From the NCBI GenBank assembly GCA_946902875.1, contig OX336340.1:19111566-19175565 (forward strand): a stretch of DNA of 64,000 bases, given 5' to 3'. This stretch comes from Nematopogon swammerdamellus. Its lineage: Eukaryota; Arthropoda; Insecta; Lepidoptera; Adelidae. Position numbers and translations under genes: made by a program. The notes below the pieces were generated by a model that saw nothing but the letters and a program-made list of their open reading frames with translations, did no database searches and was not told where the DNA came from. Shown here piece after piece: positions 10,813 to 20,503 of the stretch (position 1 is its first letter; every line of letters begins with the position of its first letter).

Positions 10813-11075
10813 TGTGCCGGACACGACACATCGGTCCGATGCGACGCGGTTACCGCACCCCGCGCCCCTCTGGCGCGGCGTGCGTCCGCGCTCGCCTCGG
10901 CCCGCCGCCCTGGCAGTCGATCACACCACGGAGTCAAGTATAGTCGCTTTGAGTCAATAATAATTTCTAAGTCGTTTTATTACACGTTTATACACAGCTA
11001 TCATAGTGTTTCATTTGGACCTTAAACACTAACACCCTACATAGGACACTCGCATATAGTAGCAAAAGTGCCACA
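10813..11075 (+). repeat. Outer 3' LTR
   Basis: 263 bp, identical by eye to the LTR at 4612-4874 and followed by the target duplication GACC. The outer pair therefore marks the boundaries of the insertion event. Confidence 0.92.
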
Positions 11076-11662
11076 GACCTATTTATATCGGGTTCACCGT
11101 CTTAGAATTGGCCAAGACTCATTTATATAATTTTCATTATTCTGTAATGAAGCCTCTGTATGATAGTAATATCAAGTTGTGTTACACTGATACTGACAGT
11201 CTTTTATATCATGTACATACCGATGATTTTTACAAAGACATGAAAAAAAATATATCATTTTTTGATACAAGCAATTTCTCAAAAGACAATATTTATAATA
11301 TCCCACGCGTACACGACAAAATACCAGGACTATTCAAAGATGAATTGGGTGGTCTTCCCGTAGAGGAATTTATAGGGTTGAGAGCAAAATTATACTGCAT
11401 TAAAACACCTGAATTCTCTATTAAAAAAGCTAAAGGGGTCACCCCATCTGCAACAAAATTAATAAACCGAAAAGAATATAGGAAGGCTCTCGATAGCGAC
11501 GAGTCTCTACAACGTAAAATGTTAACAATTCGATCAATGAAACACGTGTTATACACTCAAGAGATAAACAAAACAGTTCTCAATAGATCTGATGATAAAC
11601 GACAATTGTTCAAAAATAAGTATAGTACATTACCCTGGGGGCATTACCGAACTATGTTTTGA
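11076..11662 (+). pseudogene. Family B DNA polymerase, 3' part
   Basis: Resumes the polymerase frame right after the retrotransposon. It has a helix region leading to palm motif C (Y-T-D-T-D-S, aspartates at 11189 and 11195), then the thumb-side stretch with P-G-L-F-K-D-E-L-G-G and the C-terminal part, ending with a stop at 11660-11662. With the upstream part it contains every expected catalytic motif, so the only damage I see is the insertion. Removing insert plus one GACC keeps the reading frame. Confidence 0.88.
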
Positions 11663-11684
11663 TTCAAACATCGTTCTAATTTAC

Positions 11685-11935
11685 GTCTCAGAAATTATGT
11701 TCTGTAATATTAATATACCTACTGTGTTTATTTTATGTGTATCTTTCATGATTGCAACCCTTTGTTTACCAATACATGTTATTATTTAAAGGGTAATATT
11801 TGTAATTAATTATTAAGTCTCAGAAATTATGTTCTGTAATATTAATATACTGTGTTTATTATAAGTGTACCTTTAGTGCTTTTAACCCTTTCTTTGTCAT
11901 TGCGTGTTTTTTATTTAAATAAAACGCTTTGAGTT
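11685..11935 (+). repeat. 132-bp direct duplication in the polymerase 3' UTR, with poly(A) signal
   Basis: 'gtctcagaaattatgttctg' begins at 11685 and again at 11817; each copy continues through 'taatattaata', 'ctgtgtttatt' and 'aaccctttgttt/aaccctttcttt'. The second copy contains AATAAA at 11918-11923, a likely poly(A) signal for the polymerase transcript. Confidence 0.75.
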
Positions 11936-11959
11936 GTAAATACGCTTTTATTTTAAACA

Positions 11960-12394
11960 TCAGTATGCAAAATTACAATTAATCACTTTTTTGGAAATTA
12001 ACTTTAAAACTCTTTCAGTAGTATCCAGAATTTCATCAAAACCTGCTCCTTGCACAACATATTGTCCTTGAATTGATGGCACTTCACAAGTATCGAGCCC
12101 ATCGGGCAGAACATCAAAAATTTGTATCTTGATTAACTGCGGCCCACTAGTCTGTGCCGGTGCCATTACATACGACGACAAAGCTTGCAGTTGATCTTTC
12201 CTAGTTCTTTTTTGTTTCTGTTTCTTACACAAATCGATGCATTCTGTTTGCTTGATCTGAAAATAAAAAATAATAACATTAATTCAGTTAATTTTATTAA
12301 ATTTCTAAAGTGCTAAAAATAATTATACCTCTAGATTTTTTTTATTTATAGGTAATATTTTAAAAAAGAAAAATATTTATCTTACCGATGTCAT
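11960..12394 (-). CDS. Small spliced gene of unknown function, convergent to the polymerase
   Basis: Minus strand. Exon 1 is ATG-ACA-TCG (12392-12394 down to 12386) followed at once by a donor gtaaga; exon 2 starts at 12256 after an acceptor 'ttattttcag' and runs to a stop at 11960-11962. Both junctions are phase 0. The product is about 102 residues. Its N-terminus has the basic run KKQKQKRTRKDQ, then a hydrophobic-acidic part (IQIFDVLPDGLDTCEVP) and a predicted C-terminal helix (EILDTTERVLKLISKK). A minus-strand AATAAA lies at 11947-11952, only about 25-30 bp from the polymerase's own signal, so the two transcripts end almost together. I do not recognise the family; the exact donor/acceptor fit makes it likely to be a real gene. 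Confidence 0.6.
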
Positions 12395-12792
12395 GATGAT
12401 GTAGAGAAACGTGTGTACAAGCAAGACTTTAATCTATAACTGACCATTAAGCTCCACACAACATAGACTATGATTTGTTTTTCACACTTTCCATTTTTAT
12501 GAATACTGAGAATTTATCATCAAACGTAATACAAGTTTAAAATTCTTGAAATTACTGATGAGTCATAAATTATATTTGTACACGTGCATGAAATAGGTAT
12601 TTCAGAAATAATCATCATACACACAACTTAACATTTTAGTCATATACATAGCTCAACAAAATATATGATGTTGACACTAAATGTGTGATGAATTAATTTC
12701 TACCTTTTATAACCGAGTTACATTAAAATATTAACAGTCTTGCGAAAAGTTGCAGTCGAGCCGGACGCTGAAACTAATTACTGCTAGTAATC
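12395..12792. promoter_or_regulatory. Divergent promoter region between two cassette genes
   Basis: The minus-strand small gene starts at 12394 and the plus-strand 165-residue gene at 12793. A TATA-like 'ttttataac' at about 12704 precedes the plus gene by about 85 nt, and a minus-strand 'ttatagatta' near 12437 precedes the small gene by about 40 nt. AGTCTTGC occurs next to each start region in matching orientation. Inference only. Confidence 0.4.
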
Positions 12793-13290
12793 ATGTTTGC
12801 TCATATTATCGTAGACGTGCAAGGTTTCAAAACGTCTGGCAACGAGTTTATTTTGAAAGAATTGGCTATAGCTTCATACGGAAAAACCGAAGTTTTTATT
12901 TTGAAGCCACCGTTTCCTTATTGGAAACTGACCAATGAAGAAAAGAGACAAGTGCGCTGGATAGAAAAGAATCTCGGAATATCATGGAGGGAAGGATTTT
13001 TGAACACGAATGAATTCAACAATTACGTTAAACCATACTTACAAGACAAGACTTTATACTGTAAAGGCATTGAAAAAGCAGCCTGGATAAAGAGATTGTG
13101 TAATAATGATAATGTTGTAAACCTGGAATCGTTTGATTGTCCTAATTTTAAGAAATTAGCTGAAACTTATTGTAAGGATTCGGATAAATATAATTGTATT
13201 AGTCATAAGAACCATTGTGCTCTAAAAAATGTCATGTGTTTAGCGGAATGGTGTTACGAAGTTGATTTTGATAGAGATACGGTAAATTAA
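12793..13290 (+). CDS. 165-residue protein with degenerate DEDDh exonuclease-like layout
   Basis: Complete frame, ATG at 12793 (no in-frame upstream ATG nearby), stop at 13288-13290, AATAAA at 13403-13408. The layout resembles a DEDDh 3'-5' exonuclease: a first strand with IIVDVQGF (D8-x-Q10 where a true enzyme has D-x-E), followed by the KELAIAS strand, a middle 'YCKGIEKAAWIKRL' helix in the Exo II place, and HCALKNVMCLAEW at the C-terminus in the Exo III place where H-x-A-L-x-D is expected but N replaces D. Many cysteines in the last third (C-x-C/H pairs) could bind a metal. I have the impression that similar orphan proteins occur in other arthropod genomes, but cannot name a family. Lying beside a DNA polymerase with its own promoter, it is probably part of the same element. 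A non-catalytic nucleic-acid-binding role is inference. Confidence 0.65.
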   Translation: MFAHIIVDVQGFKTSGNEFILKELAIASYGKTEVFILKPPFPYWKLTNEEKRQVRWIEKNLGISWREGFLNTNEFNNYVKPYLQDKTLYCKGIEKAAWIKRLCNNDNVVNLESFDCPNFKKLAETYCKDSDKYNCISHKNHCALKNVMCLAEWCYEVDFDRDTVN

Positions 13291-13794
13291 AAAGGTATAA
13301 ATGGAAATGCTCGACAATGTTTTAAAATATAATTTTGTATAATATTTAACGTAAGTTAGATTTATGGGTAATTTTGTATTTTTTATTATTTGTAGTTGTC
13401 TAAATAAAAATAATAAGAACAAGTAATTCCGGTGTTTCATTTATATGTATAAAGAATACCTTAGTTTGATTAAATATAAAATAGATAACATTATAAAAGG
13501 TTAGGGGTTTGGGAATAATTACAATATAAGTAGAGTTGACATAAATGTCACAAGTTTTTTTTGCACTATTCATCAATCATTGAATCTGTTCTAGCTAGTT
13601 TTTAAAATATAAAAAAAAAAAAAACAGATGGGGTTGCATATGATTGAGTAAATGTAAAGTATTCGTTTGTTTTTCCCACTTAGATAGGAGAATTAAAACT
13701 CTCGTTAGATCATGTTTGGTTAAATGATGTATTAATTAAATATATTAAAGTTAGTTTAAGCTTTAGTAGTTGTTCGTTATAGTTAATTTAAAAA

Positions 13795-13854
13795 AGTGTA
13801 TATTGGGCTAGCTATATCGAATGAAATGAGATATAGCTTGCCCAATTATACACT
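13795..13854 (+). other. Imperfect hairpin, 23-24 bp arms
   Basis: Arm 'gtgtatattgggctagctat' (13795 on) pairs with 'atagcttgcccaattatac' (to 13854) with one mismatch and one bulge; loop about 12 nt. Size and shape resemble a microRNA precursor or a very small foldback element. No flanking duplication is obvious. Confidence 0.45.
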
Positions 13855-14617
13855 ACTCACATGCATGAACGATTTTATAAGCGTCGCTGGCTACGAACCC
13901 CAAAAATTGATCTTACTATATGAAAAAACTCAATCGTGCATGTCGGCGAATCGATCCTTGGACCTTGAGAACTTGGGAAGAGTCCAAGCCAGGACCGCGC
14001 CGACCACCCGCCGCTTCGCATGGGGAGTAGAGATGCAGTGGGTCTATTATTTTCAAGTATCGGGCCACACACATGCGGTACACAGTGTTTTATTCTATGT
14101 TTTACAAATTTGTAATTTAAAAAAATTGGACCATTAATTGCAGTGGAGGTCAAAATATGAAGCTTTATTCTCGGCTGTATTATCTAAAACGTAATTTAAA
14201 TACAAAGGCACACAAAGGAAACCTTATTATAATATTATTCATTTTTAACGAAGTCATTAAGATTAAAATGTTAAAAACTCAATCTCTAGAGCGTTACAGT
14301 TTAATTACATGGAGTTTTGTCTTTGTTGTCTTTCAAATTAATGAGGTACTTTACGAACTTTAATTTTAAATGAAGCGAAACCTTTTTAGATTTTTTATTT
14401 TTTATTTTATTTTTTGTAATAAGTACATCGATTAGGTTAGGTTGGGCACACTCGAACAAGTCGTAATGTATGTACTTAAAAAATTAGGAAATTTCTTTAA
14501 GATTAGGGTGTTGTGGTGTTGTGGATCGAGCAAAAAATATTCTTCGTCCAATACAGAAATTGGAATAAAATTTCAAAAATATTCTGATCTGAAGGGAAAA
14601 GGAAACTTACACTACAG
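13855..14617. other. No gene seen
   Basis: AT-rich DNA with scattered open frames below 115 codons, none with recognisable content. The segment 13920-14110 is more GC-rich and may be an unrecognised repeat. Confidence 0.4.
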
Positions 14618-14966
14618 TCAGCCAAGGTAGCTCAGTGGTGCCATCGGTCGACTGTTGTTAGGCACACCTGGGCGCGGTCAGTGCTTGGATGGGCGACCGC
14701 TCGACGTTTGGAGGCAGACCGTGGTTCGTATTCCACGTAAAACTGTAGGTCTCTTCCATTCTTACCTTACTAGGTGGAAGGGTTTAACCTGCCCGTGTTT
14801 GTACCACCGCACTGAATGAAACGTCGTTCGAAGCGGCTTCTAAATAGTTCGTGTTTTCCGTCCAGTTCAGTGTAGCCGACATGAAATGAAGGGAAGTGTT
14901 ACGGGCTGACATCACGGATGTTGTAGGAGATGTAGCCAACCTTGTCAGTTTCCATAAAAAAAAAAC
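14618..14966 (+). mobile_element. Full-length SINE (family B) with hybrid tRNA/5S-like head
   Basis: Head: a tRNA A-box-like TAGCTCAGTGG at 14628-14638; a 5S rRNA-like block TGCTTGGATGGGCGACCGCT at 14682-14701; a tRNA B-box-like GGTTCGTATTCC at 14723-14734. Body: 'accaccgcactgaatgaaa', 'cagttcagtgtagcc', 'gacatcacggatgttgtagg', then 'cagtttccataaaa' and an A tail at 14958-14966. Short RNA polymerase III-driven element that depends on LINE enzymes. The body matches more than ten other copies in this window. Confidence 0.8.
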
Positions 14967-15179
14967 TTTAACTTTCCATAGAAAATATTATACTTGCTGT
15001 CTGTCTGACTTGCATTCTGCTTATTTATAAGCGCGAAAAAAATTAATCACAATTCATGGTATTTTTTTGGGAGCGAAATTGTGTGCACCGGCACAGTAAA
15101 TGTTCCTCAAAGTACTGCAGACAATAAACAGTTGACTATATAGCATTATCATTGTGTTAAAAAAATCGTACTAATATAT

Positions 15180-15439
15180 TATAAGGTCTTTCAATAGTAG
15201 GTAACGATACGCTAATGTATATGTATATGTGTATCAGATACTGATCACGTTCCCATAATTTTTTTTTTTTATATAAAAAACATAGGTACTTATTAAGGTG
15301 AAATACGCGCACTTCAAGTATTAAATTTGAGGAATGAGTCAGTTTTTTATATCGTAAAAAAAATGGTATGGGAACGTGATCAGTATCTGATACACATACA
15401 CGCTTAGCGTATCGTTACCTACCAATGAAAGACCTTATA
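15180..15439. mobile_element. Foldback/TIR non-autonomous DNA element
   Basis: Inverted arms 15180-15270 and 15355-15439 starting TATAAGGTCTTTCA; they share 'gtaacgatacgct' and 'gtatcagatactgatcacg' with few mismatches. Ends in TATA context, consistent with a TA target. No open frame inside. Likely mariner-like MITE. Confidence 0.7.
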
Positions 15440-15749
15440 TATTGTCTATGGTACGTAGTGTACCTAGTAACTGCAGATACAATACTTACAAAGTGCTCGT
15501 GCAATTAAATAAGGATTCCGTAATTGCAGCGTAGTTCAGTCAGAGCGAGCCGCAGGGCGCGCCTGGAACTCCAATTAAAATGTCGGTCTACATCGCACCG
15601 CAACTGATCCCGGAAGCAACCTCGCCAGTCCCTCTGTCTGTCTGTCTGTCTGTCTGTATGTACGCACGGGCGAACCTTGCTCTCAGCGGCAAATAAATTC
15701 TCTCTGTTAAAAAGAAAGTCTGCACTTTTCTCAGCGATACAATTATTAT

Positions 15750-16017
15750 TATTTTTTTTCATGGAAACTGACACGGTTGACTACATCACCTACAACATCC
15801 GTGATGTCAGACCATAGCACCGGATGAACTTGGTGTCACGTCAGTGCTTCCCTTCGGTCGTGCCGGATACACTGAACTGGAGGGAAAACACAAACCATTT
15901 ACATAGCCGTTTCGACCGACCTTTCATTCAGTGCGTTGGTACCAACCGGGCGGGTTAAACCCTACCACCTAGTAATATAAGAAGGGAGTCATATCCCTTA
16001 GTCGCCTTTTACGACTT
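15750..16017 (-). mobile_element. SINE family B body joined to a different head
   Basis: Minus-strand copy: 'catggaaactgacacggttg', 'catccgtgatgtcag', 'tcattcagtgcg', then instead of the tRNA/5S head it runs into 'atcccttagtcgcctttta', which belongs to repeat family D (see 22677). A poly(T) marks its 3' end at about 15751. Confidence 0.7.
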
Positions 16018-18667
16018 TATCGAGACTAATTTATCGATAGTTCTATTTTGGTCGTGCCGGTTACACTCAACTGGAGTGAAAACACGAACTATTATGAACA
16101 TCCCAAAGGTTAGTTCGTAAAGAATGCCGCAAGGCATTAAACTCGCCTTTTGTGAGCCTTTTATACAATGGTGTACAATAAAGTATATTTTCATTTCATT
16201 TCATAATGTCTTAGATGTATCCGAATTATGGAGCAACTTGTGTTTAATTAAGAAATAAAACCTATCTCGCAAAAATACTTGCAAAGATAGCAAATGGTTC
16301 ACACAAATTTAGGTCGAACCCACGAGCTTCCACTTAACTTACCCTTTGACCACAAAATAGTGCAATATTCTAAAACTTGATGATGGGAACTTTTTTGGCT
16401 CGCCAGAAACTCTTTTGTCCTACCCTTATAGTGCATTGCATGCATGCACTTACGTAACAAAGATATTTTCCAAGTAACGTCTAGGCATTACACTATACAA
16501 TAAATAAAGTACCTATCTCTAGGTCTAAGCCCTGCAATTACAGTTTATTTTATATATCCAGCCATATCCAGCCAGATAGTATCCGAATGTGAGTTTATCT
16601 AGTGTCTCTTTATCGCCTCTGATTTAATGCTCAGCTAAAGTAATTCAAACAATCTAAACGTTTTGTATTGTCTTTCTTTTTTAAGGAGACTAAAACTTAT
16701 CGTGGTTTGTTAGGGATTTGGTAAGCGTGGGGTGAGAATATTGAACAAGTGCGAGTTTTAATCGTGCACGGAGGAGGCGCAAAAAATCATATCCGTCTAT
16801 CTTTTGTCTTTCTACAATGCAAAATATAAAAATCTGTGGAGCCATCTATTATTCATTAGAGTGACTAATCGATTCTTAACACATTTCTTGTATCCTTCAT
16901 TTCAACTTATTTTCAACCCTCTTAATTTTTTAGTTTTTTTTTTTATTATTTATTGTCACATCTGTTGACAAATGTATTATTTAAACCGATGTGAACGCTT
17001 ACCTTTAGGCGTAATCAGCGACTATGACCGGTCTGAAGCGGTGGCGCCCATCGCCACAAACAGCCTGCCACTGTGATGGATGAGTAGACAGAGTAACCCC
17101 TTTCATTAAAGAACTAGCCCGTTATGAAAACTATAATATGCAAAGTGCAATCAGCCAGCTCTCGCATAATCCATCACAAGCGTCTGGCTGGCAATCGATC
17201 CTTATGAATAATTCAATCATATTTATATTGGGCTTTCTGTTCACGTTTCTCTCGAATGTCTTTGCGCTTTTATTTTGCATGATTTGAAAAAGTCTAGTGT
17301 TTCCTTTGGTCTGTGAAACGGACGGTGGTAATACTTGAATCTATACTTCTGTTATGTCGTTCGGGTTCGATATTGTTTCTCTTTAATTTCGATCATTTCT
17401 TTTTGTATAGCATAAGAGCCTAGCATTCACAATTACAGAAGTTAAACAAAATGCCCTACATTACTCGTGTCTGCCTACATAAACCTTCCCCACGCTATTC
17501 CCCGTTAGCTAGAATATAATGCATCATGACATTAAGTTGGGCTATTGTGCCTTGTAAAAGCCATGTCTTGCCTTGCGACCAATAAAATATATTTTGTTCA
17601 TTCATTTAAGTCAATATTTTTATTATATTGTTTTTATTATCCATTCATTAAAATTATGTAGTTGCATACATACATACCTAGTTATGCAGGGAATGGACAA
17701 GCACAAGTAAATAAAATAAAACCACTCTGATAAATAATTGTAATCAATTCAAAATGTAAACGTTCTATAGTCAAGAAACAATTTATAGATGGGAAGAATT
17801 TTGTTTAATTTTATTTATAAAAAAACATTACAAATTTTATAACTTTGATTTACGTTCGAAGGAATATTCTCTTTCTATTCTTTAACTTATTTTTCGTTTA
17901 ATGCTTAATTTATTTTTCTAAATTATAAATTGAAAGTCATTCCTAATTTAACCCTATTTCCTAGCAACTTCCCCGCTCTTATTAAACGGGTGAGCGCGTC
18001 CGGAAGCAAGTCGTCTTATCTTTCCTGAACGGTCAATGACGGTGCGACTACAGTGACGGATTACAGTTGGTTGGCGCCGTCTCTACTGCCACCCCTCAGC
18101 TGCGGGGCTGCTCGAAGATAGCGGGCTCAAATCTCCAAGGGCCGAAATCCACAAGCTTGATGTCACACCAGAGGTAGTGTCACTTCCACAGAAAAGAGAC
18201 CCACTAATTAGAACGTCCACAAAATGGATCGTGTCGTGGGACGCCGAGCAGGGATCGGATGTCGTGTACGTCGTCTTTACTCTGTCTTTAACACGCCCTC
18301 GCCGATAGTTTAAATAAAATTTAAAATCAAATGAAAATGAACAAAAAAGTTATATAGAAATTCTAAAAAACGCCGACACATCATCGAACGTTAAAAAGTT
18401 TAAAATAATTTTCGTTTAGTTATTAAAAGGCGTCAGAGGATCACTAAGTTAGGTTACTTAGCGATCCTCCTTAACTTAAGCAATTTTTATAAATTCAGAT
18501 TAAAAAGCTTGAAATAAAAGTTACACATATTACAAATTGTAAAAGGCGAAAACAGAAAGTGTAATAAATTTCCATTTTACAGCAAAGATGCCTTCACCAA
18601 TTAGAAAAAGTGTCGATGATCTTGGAATCGGCTAACATTATCTTCATCGACCATAGCTAATAATCAC
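16018..18667. other. No gene seen; one diverged family A fragment
   Basis: 2.6 kb without a supported gene. At about 16750-16870 'gcgagttttaatcgtgcacg', 'ttttgtctttctacaatgc' and 'gccatctattattc' match the family A copy at 34065. A short hairpin lies at 18430-18475 (ggcgtcagaggatcac / gcgatcctcc). The rest looks unique and AT-rich. Confidence 0.4.
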
Positions 18668-18850
18668 TGAATGAAAGGTCGGTCGAAACGGCTATGTAAA
18701 TAGTTTGTGTTTTCCGTCCAGTTCAGTGTAGCCGGCACGACCGAAGGGAAGCACTGACGTGGCACCAAGTTCACCCGGTGTTATGGGCTGACATCACGGA
18801 TGTTGTAGGTGATGTAGCCAACCGTGTCAGTTTCCATAAAAAAAAAATAA
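18668..18850 (+). mobile_element. SINE family B, 5'-truncated
   Basis: Begins at 'ctgaatgaaaggtcggtcg' and ends 'cagtttccataaaaaaaaaa'; the Pol III head is missing. Confidence 0.75.
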
Positions 18851-19946
18851 TAATAATCATTCGGGTGAAACCAGCTTTCTAAAGAAAACAAACCGCACCC
18901 AAATCGGTCCATCCGTTTAGGAGCTAAGATGTCGCAGAAAGACACACAGACCCACAGACAGACGAAGGCGTCAAACTTATAACAGCCCTCCTTTTGCGCC
19001 GGGGATTAAAAATGAATCATAACCAATTTTCCACCCAGTTCGAAAAATGTCACGAAGGTGATTAAAAAATGAAGAAGTTTAATTGGGAAGAAACAGCTGA
19101 CCTCAACTGCGTGAAAATCGATACGATACTAGATGCTGAATATTTTGCAATGGAAACCGTGTCGTCATGAACCATTTAAGACGCCTCAATGTCAGGCTTC
19201 ATCGAGATAGCTTTTTTTCTATTTTATTTAAAATTTATATATTGACCTTATACAATTCTGATTATAATAAGTGTAAGAAATATTCAAATTGTTTCTAGTA
19301 AATGGCTCGAATTTCTGTATTCGCCTTTTAAACGAGGCCGCACTCTCGCCCCTCTCAATAGTGACTAAACAGAAGAGGTGCAATCAATCACTCCCGCCCT
19401 AATTGATGGGGAAATACTTTCAGGGAAAATTGTCCCATGATCATTCCTTTAGATTCATTCCCTCGGCGATTACAGGGGATTCTCCATGAAACCGTTTAGC
19501 GATTAATGGGGCTTTGTTAAATGTAGGGCGTTTTTACCCGACTGCGCGACGCAAAGGAGGGTAATGTGTTCATCAGCCTATGTATGTATGTATGTATGTA
19601 TGTATGTTTGTTCCTTTGTGGCACTATAGAGACCAAACGCGTGGGCCGATTTTGATGATTCTTACGTCAATCGATTTGTCTTAATCTTGCGAGTGTCACT
19701 AAAGACATGACAGTAATCAAAATTCAATACGGTGACAACTAGATGCCATATTGTGAAAAAGAAAAAAATGAAAGTTGACTAACTATGTTAAGTGGGGTAT
19801 CGTTGAATAGGTATTTGAAAATCATCTTTAGGTTTCTCTTACCATTTTTCATTTGGAATGACCATTTAGGATCTATAACGATTTAAAGTTGGTTGTTAGC
19901 AACCATTCTCACTTAACTTTTAGTAGAGCTGTGATAAAGTTCTTAT

Positions 19947-20503
19947 TATACAGTGTGTTCGGCACATCGACCGACAATTTTTTTTGTAGGTAGGTGGGGT
20001 CATTTGCAACGTTTTGACTAATTATACCTTTTGTCAGGTGTCAGGTGGTATCGAGATACGATTTTTTTTTCTTTATTTTTGAAAATTACCAAAATTGTCG
20101 TTCTATTCTGGTCTATGTCCCTAATTTTGACCACATAGTGAATTATTTGTATGACATGTGGTATACCGTCGGAAAGGGCGTAAACTAGCAAACTATTTAA
20201 AAGATAACGAAGCTCTTAATTGCTTTCAGTTTCTAGAAGAAGGATACATTGTAAAATGCAATAAATTTATTCTATTTATATTTCGTGCTGATACAACCAT
20301 AATAAAAAAAAGTTACAAGGGTTCAAACAAAGAGCTTGTAGGTTCAAAGCTGGGATTTTGGTAATTTTCAAAAATAAAGAAAAAAAAATCGTATCTCGAT
20401 ACCACGTGACACCTGATAAAGGTATCATGGGTCAAAACATTGCAAATGACCCCACTTACCTACAAAAAAAATTTGTCGGCCGATGTGCCGAACTTCCTGT
20501 ATA
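19947..20503. mobile_element. Non-autonomous TIR transposon with about 150-bp inverted repeats
   Basis: Left arm 19947-20100 and right arm 20350-20503 are inverted copies sharing 'gttcggcacatcg', 'gtggggtcatttgcaa', 'tggtatcgagatacg' and 'gaaaattaccaaaat', about 85-90 percent alike by eye. Outer ends are TATACAG/CTGTATA, fitting a TA-targeting mariner-type element. The roughly 250-bp centre has no recognisable transposase. Confidence 0.75.

Larger units (their letters stand above)
4612..11075 (+). mobile_element. Ty3/gypsy LTR retrotransposon with three LTRs, inserted in the polymerase gene
   Basis: Layout: LTR (4612-4874), primer site, gag, pol, long 3' untranslated part, polypurine tract, LTR (10540-10801), 11-bp spacer, LTR (10813-11075). 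GACC at 4608-4611 is repeated at 11076-11079, a 4-bp target-site duplication as expected for a gypsy integrase. LTRs begin TG and end CA. Domain order protease, RT, RNase H, integrase is that of Ty3/gypsy. Gag and pol frames are uninterrupted and the outer LTRs are identical by eye, so the insertion is young and may be competent. The removed length, 6468 bp including one target copy, is divisible by three. Confidence 0.93.

Noticed and set aside
10536..10937. Open frames on both strands around the tandem LTRs
   Set aside because: They are translations of GC-rich LTR sequence, repeated because the LTR is repeated.
1..14600. Terminal inverted repeats of a Polinton-type element around the polymerase cassette
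   Set aside because: I compared both flanks by eye and found no convincing inverted match; the element's borders remain unknown.
14618..14740. Genuine tRNA or 5S rRNA gene
   Set aside because: Only partial box matches, no complete cloverleaf or 5S fold, and the unit continues into a SINE body with an A tail.
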